A DNA stretch of 64,000 nucleotides, taken from positions 25,621,142 through 25,685,141 of the forward strand of contig CM067349.1 in assembly GCA_034190875.2 (NCBI GenBank), in the 5' to 3' direction. Positions 1 through 13,414 of the stretch are shown piece after piece; positions within the stretch are counted from its first letter, which is position 1; each line of letters begins with the position of its first letter. Under the pieces are notes generated by a model. That model did not search any database. It had not been told where the DNA came from and was given only the letters and a program-made list of their open reading frames with translations. Made by a program: the position numbers and the translations under genes. This DNA is from Urechis unicinctus. Its lineage: Eukaryota; Annelida; Polychaeta; Xenopneusta; Urechidae.

Positions 1-3000
1 ATATCGGAGGAGACATCGCGTGATGGGGAGCCAAGCGGCGATGAAATGTCGAGTGCGGCGAGGTACGATTGTAAGATTGTCGAGGCATGATAATTAATGA
101 TCGCGCTGGTGCAGCAACGCTCTGTCAATAGCCATGCGTGAGGGGAGGGGGTGGGCACGCACGCAACGACCTTGGTTTTTTTCTAAATCATATTGAAATT
201 ATTTCTCTCGTTTTGATTCAGGCGTTCAAACTTTCTGTTCCTACGTGTATGTGACCGCATGGAACACGAAGCCTTCTTTTCAGTTCTTATGACTACTCTG
301 TGTGGCTGGCGTTTGGAAGCGACAACCAGCTGCAGTGAATTAAGACGTGCGGGAAACAGAACGAGTTGATTGTCAGTTGATTGGAGCTCTTCTTGCTTCG
401 TGCCGTGCCTGTTGTGGTGCTTGGAGTCGACTATGGAACTTCTGTTGCTGCCTGTCATGGTTTATCCGACTGCCACATCAATTTGGGTTGTGCGCGCTCG
501 CTTTGGGAGTTGCTGCTGCTGCTTCGCGGACTTGGTTTATGGCCGCGGCAGACATCTCTATTGAGCCTGCTGGCTGTAAACAGATACCATAACATTTGCT
601 TTGGCTAATGCCCGGGGCACGCGGCTCAGCTACTTGCTGTAGCAGCAGCCGTGATTAGTAGGGCCAAAGACGACGAAAGAACGCATCTTGATGAAGAGCG
701 TCAGCGAAACAGGCGTTGGGATGGAGTTTTTGCCGTGCCTGCCTCTGCAACCTGCTCTCACGGCTCAGCGCAAGGCGGCGCTGTCGAGCGCTGGACGCTG
801 ACTCCTGTCCATACGCTGTACTCGGTCTGACCTCGCCGTTCAACCCGCTCTTCTCGAGTGGTAACTCTTCAGTGTGGAGACAGAAAACTCTCCAAGTCTT
901 CCGCCTATCTTCCTGAGTATACACGCCAGTCCTCCATTGGTCTTGTCGCTGAGCAATCCATCAGCACTGTGGCATGCTTAAGGGTCTCGTTGGGGGAGGA
1001 ATCCTTATGGTTTGCTGAGGTCTGCCAGAGGGCTTTTGGGTGGCCCGACAGTACCATCCCAAACAAATATAAACATGCAGACAGCAACAAGGGCCTTGTC
1101 AAGTATATACTGGGACAGTGAGAAGGGCACAGGAGCGAGACTCGGCTCGAGCAGCCTCCAGTTTTTGGCACTTCCGTCGCTAGACACTTCACTGCTCAAT
1201 TTCATTCTCAATCAACCCCCTATAAAAATTGGAATTCCAATTCAAATCCATCATTCTTGTGAACTTCTTTTCATGATAGCTTCTCCAATGTGTGTTGACC
1301 AGAGACTATAAGTGGCGTGGAGGATTCCGTCAAGTGTTGTCAGTTTCCCTTTTGTCTGCAAAGCCACGATTTTTTTTTATCCCTCCAGCAACGTCACTCA
1401 ACCACCACCACCACACACCATCTCCACCCCCCCCCCCCACCTCCCCTCATACACACTCACCCTTTCCCAACACCTGCGATGGGGTCATTTATTGTAAAAT
1501 TGTCAATTCCATTTCGGTATTGTTGGTCTGCCGCTTCGTCATGGTAAAAATAAGAAACAACCAAATCCCAATTACACGTCTTTTGTCATGGCCGATGGTG
1601 CGTATTTCTTTCACATTTTACACAAAAGTGCCCCGTGGAATTGCGATATGTCACATTAGGCATATGTTTTGTGAATTATAAAACTACTTAGTCGCCAATG
1701 TGTCTACAACTTTGATATCGCTCGTGAAAATAACCAGAAGTGCGCCGACTTTTTCTTATTATTGCTTCCCAGCCATGCTATATTTTATTTATGCCCTCCA
1801 ACATCGAAGCCTCTTTTCATGTGATAAGATCTTTTATTTATTGCGATACTAAAACGTTTCAAGTCGCCATGCTGGTCTACCGTGTGACCTCGAGGGTCGA
1901 CAAAACCACGTGATCGTCTGCCAAATGTCTGCAAGCGCGCGTAAAATTGTCCGTAAGTCAATAGACGAATCGCCATGCAATTGATCAGGGTAGTCAAGAA
2001 AACGTGGAGTAGAGTTAATGTCGGATTAATCGATACTTCTGGAGTCTCTGTGGTCTACTTTCTTTTTGTTCAGATCCTGTTTTCTCGGGAAAATTATATG
2101 AAAGCGTTTTGATGCCGCATTCGTGGCCTTGTAGCGAGCACTTGTTGATCAAGTGCACATCTTATGTATCATTGCAGCTTCGGTCGTGTTTCCGTCGAGG
2201 TGTATATATTGCTACAGAAAGCGCACGACCTATGAATGCAATGGGACATGATTGCCGTCTGGGCAACCGATCTCCAGCAAAGGTTCCTCGGTATGCAATT
2301 CGGCTAGGAATGCCCACTGCAAGAAGAATATAGACAAATTATAATAATTTGTTAAATATACATTTGATTAATGGTGCTTGATTTCAAATATAGTACAAAT
2401 TTAGGGTCTTATTCCAGAAGAAACAGAACACTTTTACACTGTGCGTCATATTGGCTTACGTTTCGGTCGACATTACGCGCCAGCTGTGACCCACTGGTCG
2501 ATGTTTTGCGGACGCTGGATAAAAAGGCGATGCATTTACGTTGCTTAAACATTCAGCGATGATTATTCCTCATAACTATATTGTAAGGTCATCAGGTGAT
2601 CGATGATGTCTGGTGTTAGTTGTGAAGGTCGTGTACGCGGTCACGGTAGACGTGAGGAAGCTCATGTGCCGACTTGCTGCTCGTTAACGGGACAGCTGAA
2701 ACCTAACACTCGCCAATATACAATGCAAGGGAATAAATATATCGACCAGCGACCCTTGTCGAATCTGAACATACTTCGTATGAAGCGAAAAATATGTGTT
2801 ATTTGTAGCTAAGACCTGACAATTAATGTCCGCGTAAATGAGCAACATCGCCGAAGTTGTAGAGAAAAAGTTTCTTTCCGGAGAAGCTGATAAGGTGATA
2901 TAGGAGTGTACTGATTACCATTCGACTCGCCCTGCCCAGTTATCTCCGTATCTATACGGTGTCACGAGGGGCGTGAGTCCGGCCTGGCTGATACAGTGAC

Positions 3001-4224
3001 GCACTCAAGTGATCAAACTGGTCCTTAAAAACCAGCTAATGTCTTCTTAATAGACAAAAGATGGCGCCCATGTTAGCTCAAGTATACAAACACGTCGCCG
3101 TAGAGTGGTGTGTACTTGTTATAACGAGGTATATATAGTGAGCTGCATATTGATTATAGCTCTTGGCGTAATTTAATGACCGCTTTTCTGCATCCATATT
3201 TGATAAGGACGTGTGCGCGCAGGTCACGTAGATAGTTAAATCTAACTAAGTTATACGCAGCCATTAATGCGTCGCGTAGTCATGTTTATTACACGTTGGT
3301 TTCGGTGTATATTTTATCTTGATTTCCCGAGGCGACACACGCATTTCACGAACCTGTCATGTCCAATTATAAGACACTCAAAATCTACCACAGTAGCTAC
3401 ACACCGGCGTTTATCTGCGTCTTTCCTATGGGATATAGTGTATTGTGTGTTGTTCTCCTTATACCACAGAACTCTGCCATTCCATGTGTATTTATGGACT
3501 TGCAGAATTAAGATCAGCTTAAATATAAACGATCTGTTATTTCAAGTTGCCTCATCTAGTCTTGATCATATGGGCCTCATCATGCTTTCAGACACGTCAC
3601 CATATGTTTGACGCCATTTTACCTCGGTCCCTATAGCCTTGTTTATTAAACGAGTGAAGTGGTTGATAGTTAATTGGTATCAGAACGAGCTTCGTGCTTT
3701 ACTGCCTTCTCAGAACCATCATTCTTACAGGACCACAACTTGTTCCGCCGCACGGTCGCCGTGAGAGATTCCCTTGGGAGAAACCCCTGTCATGCGATCA
3801 ATCATCACGTTCGCGGACATTATGACGCGGGAATTAACGTGAAGATGTTGCGGAATCAAGTCATCCGGGAATTGCGTGTTCTCGACCTGTACTTGTCGGC
3901 CTCTCAGTCGGGTTCCCTGGTGGTAATCATTCGCCAGAGGAAATGGCAGCTTGTCGGATGTGACATACGGGCGAGGAGTTGGGGCGCGGGCTGTGTGGCA
4001 TTACCAACAAAGCCGGCAAATCATTTACAAGAGAGGTCGTGATAACGTTATGCGCTCTTGAGTGCATTCTAAGCCTATTGATAAGACTGAAGCCGGGTTT
4101 CGCGCGAGTTGATGTTTGGTAAGATGGGTGGAGCTTTTGTGCAAACTTGCACGTTCGTGTAGAGGACGATTCGTCTATGATAGAGATCAACGCTCATAGC
4201 GCTATAGTGCGCTACGACAGCTTA
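1..4224. other. no supported gene; upstream or first-intron DNA of BAMBI
   Basis: No open frame here has the length, composition or splice context of a real exon. BAMBI genes normally carry the signal peptide in a separate first exon, which must end in phase 1 to join the exon at 4619. I found no convincing candidate: a short hydrophobic Met frame starts at 433 but lacks a good phase-1 donor. The stretch at about 1390-1450 is a C/CA-rich low-complexity tract. Several hundred bases around 1-1000 are GC-richer than the rest and could be promoter or 5' UTR, but nothing proves it. Confidence 0.4.
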
Positions 4225-4347
4225 TTACAGGCTATTTATTCAATTCGTATTTATTATCCCTGCTCCCCACATGAGGACAATCGGCGCCATATAACACATT
4301 GGTGTTGGTGTGCCGTTAAACCCTATACTCACTCACTCACACACATG
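4225..4347 (+). repeat. SINE-like 3' end
   Basis: The segment ends with ACATTGGTGTTGG, then TGCCGTTAAACCC, then a CACTCACTCACAC simple tail. A conserved GCGTTAAACCC-like 3' domain followed by short tandem repeats is a pattern I associate with invertebrate, especially molluscan, SINEs. I did not find a clear tRNA-type A/B box head, so this is probably a truncated copy. Confidence 0.35.
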
Positions 4348-4618
4348 TAGTCAACTGGTCAATGGGCGTGTGAGTGGTGTAAAATAGTATGTTAACATTT
4401 GTAAACATAGATCGAATCTGTATGGCTTATCAAATGAGCGCCATGGTTCCAGCATGAAAATATTGAAAACTTCTATCAGTACAAACATAGAGACAACAGC
4501 AACGAATCAAATGTGTTTTACGTCACTGAACTTACGCTAAATCTTATCTCTAATATTCTCCGTGTAAGTCTACATGACAATTCTTATAAGTCGGTTTCGG
4601 TGTGTGTGTGTGTTACAG

Positions 4619-7600
4619 AGGAGATCCGCTGCTACTGCAACGCGGCCGCCTGTGTCGGTACTGGCTACATGTGCAAGTCCGTCTTGGGTACTTGCTTTTC
4701 GCAGCTGTCTTTTGAGAGCACCCCTGACTCGATGCGCTCCGTCCACGGATGCGTTGAGGTGCTTGGAGACGAGGATCGCATGACATGTATCTCAGAGGGA
4801 CAACAGTTCAAGTCGGCCTACACGGCGGAGGACGACATCTGGCCTCTACTGATGTGTTGTAAACAAGATATGTGTAATTACATAGGAGAGATCTCCATTG
4901 ACAATAGCAACAATATTTCTGTTGTACAAAGTAAGTTGGACACGCTTGTTACTTCCATGCTGTTTTGATTAAATGTTGGCTCTGTCATCCTTGATGTATT
5001 TCTCAACAGGCACCATAGCTATTCCAATTCTTCTACGGATGTTTTTCGCCTTAACTGATAGATACCATTCATACGTGAGATGGGGAGTTGCTATTAGAGC
5101 TTGTATATCAGCTTAACTTCTATATCAGCTACGCTGACACTATACGTACCTGCGTCATCTCCTCCTGTCGCAGGTGTTATTATAATTACACAGACAAACC
5201 CACGTGATAACTGCGCGTCCTATTTTTGGGCTAACCGTGTGCTTTTCGACTTTTTGTGAAACTCGTGAAGCTTCGTCCAATCACATGAGTTATAGCGATC
5301 ACGTGACCCCAGACATGAGCTAGGTTTGCTTTGATAACACGGGGCCTGTCAGATTCCGCCTCACAAGACGCGTTTTTGTTGCCTGATCATGCCAAGAAAA
5401 ACAGACTTTGTCACAGTCCTTTATTCATGTGTTTTGTCTGGGCTCATCTGGGCTGAGTGTTTTGTGGTCGGTTGTGTGTGGGAGGTCGCTAGGGAAGTAT
5501 TGCATAAGGGAACTGGGAGCGAGACTAGATCAGGTGGCCGAGCGAGGAACCTCGGGATGGCTCGTAATATGTTGTGAATTTCGACAGTTGAATGCATGTG
5601 TGGACTGAGTGACTACTGGGTGCGCGAAGTAACCGCTGGAAATGAAGCCCAGTTATTGCCTTTCCATATTGTCTGTTACCATGAGGTGTAGGCGCCTGTG
5701 GCCAACGCAAATAGGTTTCCATGCCAATGTATTATTATTAAGCCAGTGTAATGCTTGACGACCGCGGCTGCATCTCCCTTCGGAGCGCGGAAGGCTCTGC
5801 AGTCTTACGCGCCATCGCATATAAGGCGAGAATACCATTACCAACTTGCTTCAAAGTAAAACCCTCCATTTCTGTGAGCTAACGAGTTCCTTTTTCGTTG
5901 CGCAAGCTGTTAGATGTATTTCATCTTTATTAAATGGCATCCACTGCCGACTCATGGAACCCACCGCAGCTACTGAATAACAAGGCGTCACCTTACTTTT
6001 TCGTTTCATCCTTAGGGGTTTTCCCATCAAAGCTTCTGTTGAGAAAAAAACGCATCTCATGGGAGACCGGTTTACGGCAGCAGGTGGTTTGTTTTTCGTA
6101 ATGGAGCCGTTATACAAAGGCGTAAGCATGTCAAAGGCGCTGACAAAACAGGCTCGTTTGATCTCCCACAACTGGGCGATGTTTGGTGTACACAGCAGTA
6201 AGGTTTATCAATGTCCCTAATTAAATGTTGCGCGTCTTTAGACCCCGAGGCAACCTAAGCAAAACAAGGCACGGTCTCATAGTAGTTTGTATGTGTGCAT
6301 TCAAAATTAATTTTTATGATCCGAATTATCGCTCCACCTGAATGACTTTAGAATGAACGTGACTCGCTCAGCACATGCTTCCAAGAACACGCCCTGTGTT
6401 CGTTAAGTTGCTGAGTTTAAGTTAACTAATCCCACACGGCAGTTGTACAATGGCATGAATTTTTAAAGCTTGGGCTGTTTCGTTTAGCCAACGACCGTAA
6501 CCAAACTAGCGATGGTCATTAACGCGTGGCTGTTAATGCGAAAGTAGAGTTTCTACCTCATGGAAGTGAACTCAACTGGAGATATGTTCACCCTGTAACG
6601 ACACAATGACGTCATAACACTCCATACCCCGGGTGATATCACAAGCCAGTGTGGCATCGGCCATTTGGAGAGCATCACTCCAGTAAATCCTACTTAAGTC
6701 AGCACACTACTTATGGTTCTCTTTGCGTTGTGTTGTGATTAATCCACGCTATTCACTACCAGCCTGGCAACCCTACTCGATCCCCATCTAATTAGCAGCA
6801 CTCCTAAGCCATTCAAGTTGTTTATAAAAGCTCGGCTTACCATTTGTGATTTGTCGAGTGGCGGTCAATTATAAGTTGATGTTTTATCTCGTTGTTGTCA
6901 AGAGCGGGACTTAAGGTTTGAAGACTGGAGCTGATTGTGGGGTCAGAAGTTTGATGAATATATGATGAAGAGCCATGATGGGAAATGAACATGCGGTTAA
7001 ACGCACGTACTCGCACCACGCGCTGATGACGCCTTTTATCCGCCAGAACAACGGGGTTATATGCGTGCATTTGAACCGGGTCACTGCTAAACGATCTATC
7101 TGTTTTTCTGGAAAATTACTTCGACTTTTTTTTTTTTGATAACTTCATTTGAAGTTGTAGTGAAATTGTAACAAGTTATTCGATATAGATCGTCCACGGG
7201 GTGAGGTTGGGGACAGTCATGTCGCGGGCAGACCGCGCGTCAAGTACAGGTTGTCATGTCAGACTGACAGCTGTGAATGATAGACGCCCTTCCTATCACG
7301 GGACATTAACCGACAGCCTTTTGTAATGCAGGCCAATGGTCACATCGCAATGTGCCTCGCGTGTGGCCACAGTTGTCCACCCCATACGTCAGGCATTGCA
7401 TGTAGGTAGATAGACCATCGCGATGACGCGGTGAGGTATGTTTTAGTTGACACAGAAAGGTTCTTATAACTTCATACAGCTCTATTAAGTTAAGGAATTA
7501 TAGCGGGCACGTGCCGTTTTGTGCCTGTCAAAATTATCGTACGACCTTTAATTAGTTGATTTCTTGTTGGGATCTTTTGGCGTCGATGTTCATTTCGCGT

Positions 7601-10600
7601 GCCATGGTAGAGGAGTGCTGTCTGTGTCGCTCCTGTACGACGCGGCAGAAAAACTTCTGTGACAGACTAAAGTACTCGAATTGTAGACGCTGAAATTTGA
7701 AGAGAGAAGTAGCTGTTTCTGCTGTTCTAGTACGGCATTATGCTGTTCAACTGTTCCCCTTCAATTCGCAAGTCAAAATATTTATCTTAAGACATGCTCT
7801 GATGCTGTACGGAGTGCGATTCCCCACGCGCCCTTGTGGTACGCGAGCGGACGCCTGCGGAAGATGGATGGGCTGCCGAGAGCGACTTTAGCTAGTTGTA
7901 AGCGCCTGCTCTTTCTTCCCACGTCTCATTGCGACCTGTGTTTACGTAAATAATGTGAGAGGTTGAGTAGAGTGTGGTTAGGGAGGGGGTTGTGGAGCTT
8001 TCGGCGGTGGGATAAGCTACATACTTTCGGTTGCTATTGCTGCTGACACGCACATCTGGTAGGATGAAGTCGTTTCTTGTCTAAACTCATAGAACTCAGC
8101 ACCAGAGCGGATCGTTTGCATCACCCGCCTTCCCTCCGGGCTTGCACCGCTGGGTCGGGGTTAGGAACGTCTGCCTTGCACGGATAGCTCGTATTGGGGT
8201 AATCAGAGCTGGAAAATGAAATAACCCCTATACAGTGTACTAACTGGGATAAGTGGGCAGTTGCGAAGCGTTTTTTCATGGCTCCTCTGTAGCCGTTCCT
8301 GCCACAATAAGCTCATACTGTAGGACCAGATTAGCCATCCACGAATTGCATCCGAGGACGCGATTACCCCTCTACTCGACCCCGCTGGGTTTTAACCTGT
8401 GATCATCAATTCCCTGTGAGTTGACCTCCCGTGTCTTTCACCCAGCTTGCTCAATTATCGGCGCCTATCGTTGTGATACCGCTCTGTCGCGCCACCTGAC
8501 TACGTTATGACTTAGAGCGGGACAAAAGCCGCTGACGACCAGGCGACTGCCTGTCTCCGCCGACCGATAAACAAGCCAAGACTTCCCTTACAACGCAGCG
8601 CACATTTCACCTTGTGCGTCTCGCCATATATAAAGCGCTGATTGGGTATCTATCTCGAGATGAATGTTCGACCAACAGAAGTTCCGTATTGCGATACATA
8701 GGTGACACAATCAATAGCTGTATTCAGATATGACATCGCTAGAAATCCCTTTCTTATGGCAACATTTGAGAGTGGCGTTAAGGAAGCGAGTTCGAGGAAA
8801 TAGAGTGCTGCACTTTTTACGTATTATTACTGTTGTTACGAGAATTGCTCGTTACCAACGAGACCGCCCCTTCCCCACTCCCATCACCCCAGGCAATAAT
8901 TCAAATTCCTGATCCCTCGCCATCGTAAATATGCTGCCTCCATGGATCAAGATGTTTCATTGGTGAAGATGTAGAACGACCCTTCCCCCCCCCCCCATCC
9001 CTCTGTTTCCCTCCTTGCTTGACATCACCCTATCTCCAATATGACACAAAAATACACTTTCCAACCAACCTCTATGTATATATATCTGTGATCAAAGGAA
9101 ATTGAAATCTAATTGGGATCGCTAGCTGGATGCAAAAAGAATCGTCGAGAGACTTGCTCTTCCTCGTGTAATATACGGCCGATGATAATATCACATGTCC
9201 AGTGTGTGTATGTAGTAGAGGGTGCAAGTGGGGTTACGGGATGGGATCCCGGGAGGTTGGATCCTGTAAGGGCTGAAGGCGATCCCTTGTGTCTGATGTA
9301 TATCAATATGTAGGTTTGGGCTTGCTTGTGGTGGTGTAGCCCAGACACCTTGTCTACTGTACTGGGGTATGGACTCAGTGATATATCTGAAGTATGGGGG
9401 GGTGGGGTGCGGGGTCGTGGGAGGATGGATGGACTCGCCAGATAAATTACACTTACTACACAGAGTAGGACTGACTAGAAGACGAAACACGTACAATGGA
9501 TGCAAACGAGGAAATGGTATATTGAATTTCAACCTGTCCTTGTCGGTGGTGTTTTATAAGTAGATCCATACCCGTCTTTCCGTGATTGATCGCGGCGTAA
9601 ATGGTCCCGATATATATGTCCGCGTTGGCGCATGGTTAATCCTAGAGTGGTCAGCGAGTATCTCTGTCTGATCAATAATTCTAGTCATGCTCCTGGAAAT
9701 GTAAAACACCACGCTAGTTTAAACTGAACAATAAGAGGATGGCATTGGCCAATTCATCCGTGTCAGTTTGATAAAGGCTAATTCATTATTGATTATCAGT
9801 TGACCATAGCATATTAACAATTCTAACCTAAAAAGAAAATAGTGCATGTTTCTTGGATACTTATTGGGTAACCTCCAAGTATGAATGTGGGATATATTTG
9901 ACAAATAGGAAAATACATACGGTTTTCATGCTAAATTAACGTGAAATGTGTAATGCTATGTTCATTTTTAATCAGTATATTTTTTGTTCGGTAACACCTA
10001 CTCGACTGTTACTGGGTTTTTTTCCATGATGTTCCACCAATTTGTGTTTGGGCTGTTGCCTTGACAATCATAACGCACCAGTTGTCATCATAATGATCCT
10101 CATCTTTTTTGCGGGCGTCTTCATCATAATCCTGATAATAATACCGTTTAACTGTTTGGTTTGCTCCACAGAAGGAGACAAGGAGGGGTCGATCGGTGCA
10201 TCTTCAGCAGACTCTGTACCAGTCAATCCCGGCCAATCGATTGAGATATCAGAGAGAGACTTGTGGTTTAAAGCTGCTGTGATCGCAGTTCCCATTGCTG
10301 GAGGCTTTATTTTGGTTCTTCTAGTTCTGCTAGCTGTGCGCATGCTCCGCAACGACAACCGTCGCCAACGCCATTTAGTGCACGCCGCCAGACAACAGAG
10401 GTCGCTCACCAAAGCACAACTTTTTGTGGCCGATCATTTTTATCAGCATAATGAAAGTGAATGTTTGAAAAGTGCGGGTGAAGTGAATACTGCCTCGTCG
10501 GTGGTAGCGCCAGTTCACCACCATAGCGGCAAGCAACATTTACACCACAAACCCCACCACCATCATTACCACCATTACAACCCGGGGGGTGACTCGGATC

Positions 10601-10830
10601 GAGGCAGCTCTGTGCGGACAAGCAGTTGCTATAGCAACCAAGGGGGCAATATTTACAGAGAAATCAGTGTTAAAAAAGTAGACAGATGCCATGGAAACAG
10701 TCGTCATGGCTATGAAAAAATACGTCCTTGCAGCGAGACTTCGTCAGGGCCTGAGGGATCTGTCAGCTCTGTGATCTTGTGGGCCGGTGACCCGAGCGCA
10801 CTGCGACCCCACTGTATCACGGACGTGTAG
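4619..10830 (+). CDS. bambi: BAMBI-like TGF-beta/BMP pseudoreceptor (5' exon missing)
   Basis: Two coding exons are seen: 4619-4930 (acceptor TGTTACAG, donor GTAAGT) and 10172-10830 (acceptor CTCCACAG, stop TAG), both phase 1. The first encodes the cysteine-rich activin-receptor-type ectodomain, beginning EIRCYCNAAACVGTGYMCKS and ending in the paired-cysteine MCCKQDMCNY, as in vertebrate BAMBI. The second opens with a juxtamembrane stretch, then the family's hallmark transmembrane segment (LWFKAAVIAVPIAGG onward, about 10265-10345) and a short kinase-less cytoplasmic tail. BAMBI is a decoy that joins type I/II receptor complexes and blocks TGF-beta, BMP and activin signalling. The tail differs from vertebrates: it has a histidine-rich block (about 10515-10585) and ends ITDV, a class-I PDZ-ligand pattern. 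The signal-peptide exon lies upstream, unidentified or outside the window. Identity is near certain; the 5' end is incomplete. Confidence 0.92.
4931..10171 (+). other. BAMBI intron, 5.2 kb, no nested gene seen
   Basis: The intron begins GTAAGT and ends CTCCACAG. I see no coding exon in it. It holds scattered low-complexity tracts (poly-T near 7128, poly-C near 8986, GT/GG-rich near 9400-9430) and a TATATAAAG word at 8626-8634 with no gene behind it. Confidence 0.45.
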
Positions 10831-11054
10831 AAATAGCCCAACTCAAGTGTTGTATTAACTTCACAAACTGCATCAGTACTGATTGTGCTTCCCGAAAGTA
10901 ACCCCTGGTCGGGTTCTCCACGGGCAATGTCTTGGAACAGTGCTAATAGCGTTAAGATTTACCATTTCAATATTGGGTCATAACGACTTGTCTTACTTGA
11001 TTGTGTATTGTATACCAAAACATTACAGGTAATAATGCTATTTATTGAATTTGC

Positions 11055-11060
11055 ATTAAA
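11055..11060 (+). terminator. candidate BAMBI polyadenylation signal (ATTAAA)
   Basis: ATTAAA, the common variant signal, lies 225 bases after the BAMBI stop codon. No AATAAA lies closer. Transcript end is inferred only. Confidence 0.3.
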
Positions 11061-11099
11061 GAAATACCATTCTTGATTATTGTGCCACTTACTCTTGTC

Positions 11100-13400
11100 C
11101 ACCAGTGGATTTCCACAACAGAAGGACTGGCTTGGAATGGTTCAGGTTCATAAGGTTACTGACCAGATCCCATTGTTTCAAAGAGCTAACAGTTATGCGG
11201 TCAGTATGTCAGTGAGTGGACAGTACGCCTATCGCCAGGTGGCGCTACTGTCAAATCAACTAAAGTACATGGGACTTTTAGGTGGCGCGTTCACTTATTT
11301 TTCTGAGTGGAGGCACGAGTGAGCCCTCTTAGAGAAGCTCTTTGCTTGTATTTTGGCCTCCTGCACACGTACCACAGTCAACAGAAGCATCCTGTGTTTC
11401 AGGGTAACAGTGTAGCCCAGCGATCAACAAAGGCGGCATTTACCAAAATATGAATGCCACTTTATTGGGTAGAGGTAGAGCAATGTTCTTCTACAGTTCT
11501 TGTAAACAAAACAACGCCTCTTGCTAGACTTTACGTGTCAAAATATCCCCGTTCTTTTTGTTTGAAGTCGAGTTGTGATGTATTCCTGATGGCGCAGAAG
11601 TCCTTGGCTCCACATTTCGTCCCTTAATTTGACGTACAACACAGACTAATAACTACTGTGATGTAAACGCAACATTCATTAAATTAGCTATTTTACCCCG
11701 GCCCCACCAATCCACTACGCGTACACATTCGGCACATATTGAAGAAAGTTCCCTTTAAAACTTGCAAGAATGTTTAGTTGAGCACCGACGTCGACAATGG
11801 ACTGCTGTATCAACCAATGGACCCAAACATATATAAATAACATATATACACGAGTTACACCATGATTTAACATCAAAACTAACAAATATATACACTGGAT
11901 TATCAATCAAAGCATAAAGTGCGGAATACATTCCTCGATGACCAATTAATCAGAACGTGATAAAGCGGACAGTAGCAATATCGCCAGCAAACGAGGTATA
12001 AATCACAAATGCTATGCGTGTTGAATTCGGTTAGGATGTGTTTGTAAAGAAAAAGCATTTTCCTGACCGTTCATTCTTAACTGACCGCATTGGCGTTACA
12101 GCCCGGCTCTTGAAAATTCAACCATGTCCATTTTATTTGGTTATCGTAACATAGGTTCGTTTTTGGTGCAAACTAATAATTACAATAGACTGTTATTCTC
12201 TTACTTTGTTTATTCGATGATATAAATTGAGAGAAAAGGTGACACGTTGTCATTCGCATTTTCTCCGTTGCTCTATTTATCAGCAAAACTGAATTTTACC
12301 TCAGGGCTGAAAAAAAAACATAGATGTAAGATTAAAATATTAACTGTGGTGAACCTAGAGCATCAACACGTGAGCGTGTGGGGGTCCAAATCTTATATAT
12401 TTCGTCATTGCGACATTTAGGGATGGACTCGGACTGTATGTCTGCTCTGTATACCAAAAATGTTTTTCGTTGCACCTTTCACATTTAGGGAAGTTTTATG
12501 ATTTCAACTTGACATCGAAGCAGCTTAGCAGAAACTCTCTGTATCATTTCGTTTACAAATACGATCACACCAAACTAAGATAACTGGAGAAAGTCCCTCC
12601 GTATTGACAGCTGCGCTGCTCATTGACCGCGGTAACAGCGGCGTATCTTCACCAGAGACACAATATGTCTTCACCAGCAGCCAAAATTTCATAGAAAAAC
12701 AGTGTTCTTTTTATACACACTCTAATTACCTGAGGTAATCAATCTGTGTCAGCTGATGGTACATCACGCGGTATATACCAATATCGATATTACTCAATTC
12801 ATGGTCGATTCGACCCTTATATATACCACTGTTTGACTGTTGGAGACGTAAACCAATGTTCTAGTGGACAAATGCAGTTTTATGGTACATCATAGCGCTT
12901 CGGGACACCATTATGATTCTACACCATGATCGCATAGCTCTTTTGAACCAAACTGCATCCACATATGGTTGTAACGATCCGACCATTATTAACGGAGTAA
13001 TAAGATATACTAGTTTTTCACCTTTTCGATGACCTCGACCTTAGTTGCAGGTCAAGGTCAAAACAAAACATCTGGTTGCTGCGCATCATCGAGACCTTCC
13101 ACATATAAAAACAATTCGAAAAAAAATAAAAATGCACTATCTGTATGGTGGATCCAAAAAAGTTTACAAACTAACACCCACACCCACAAAAGAATGCGAA
13201 TTCGCCAAGTTAATAAGGTGTAAACATAGAGTGAGCTACGGTGACATCACATTTCTCGAAAAGAGCTATACTTATTTCACCACAACGAAGACGCTATGAT
13301 GACTACTGTCCGTTGACTTAAAATTGTATCATAACGTTTCACACCCACCTGCCCACGTGCGTACATACTTTCGAGTACACACAATACACACACACGCACA
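11100..13400. other. intergenic, nothing recognised
   Basis: AT-rich sequence with no long or exon-like frame on either strand. A short CA microsatellite sits near 13385-13405. Confidence 0.4.
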
Positions 13401-13414
13401 CACAATGTTTTTTC

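Noticed and set aside
433..570. Hydrophobic Met frame as the BAMBI signal-peptide exon
   Set aside because: No good phase-1 donor follows and nothing ties it to the exon at 4619.
10042..10171. In-frame extension upstream of BAMBI exon 3 (very hydrophobic)
   Set aside because: It is intron read-through; the CTCCACAG acceptor and phase match the exon start at 10172.
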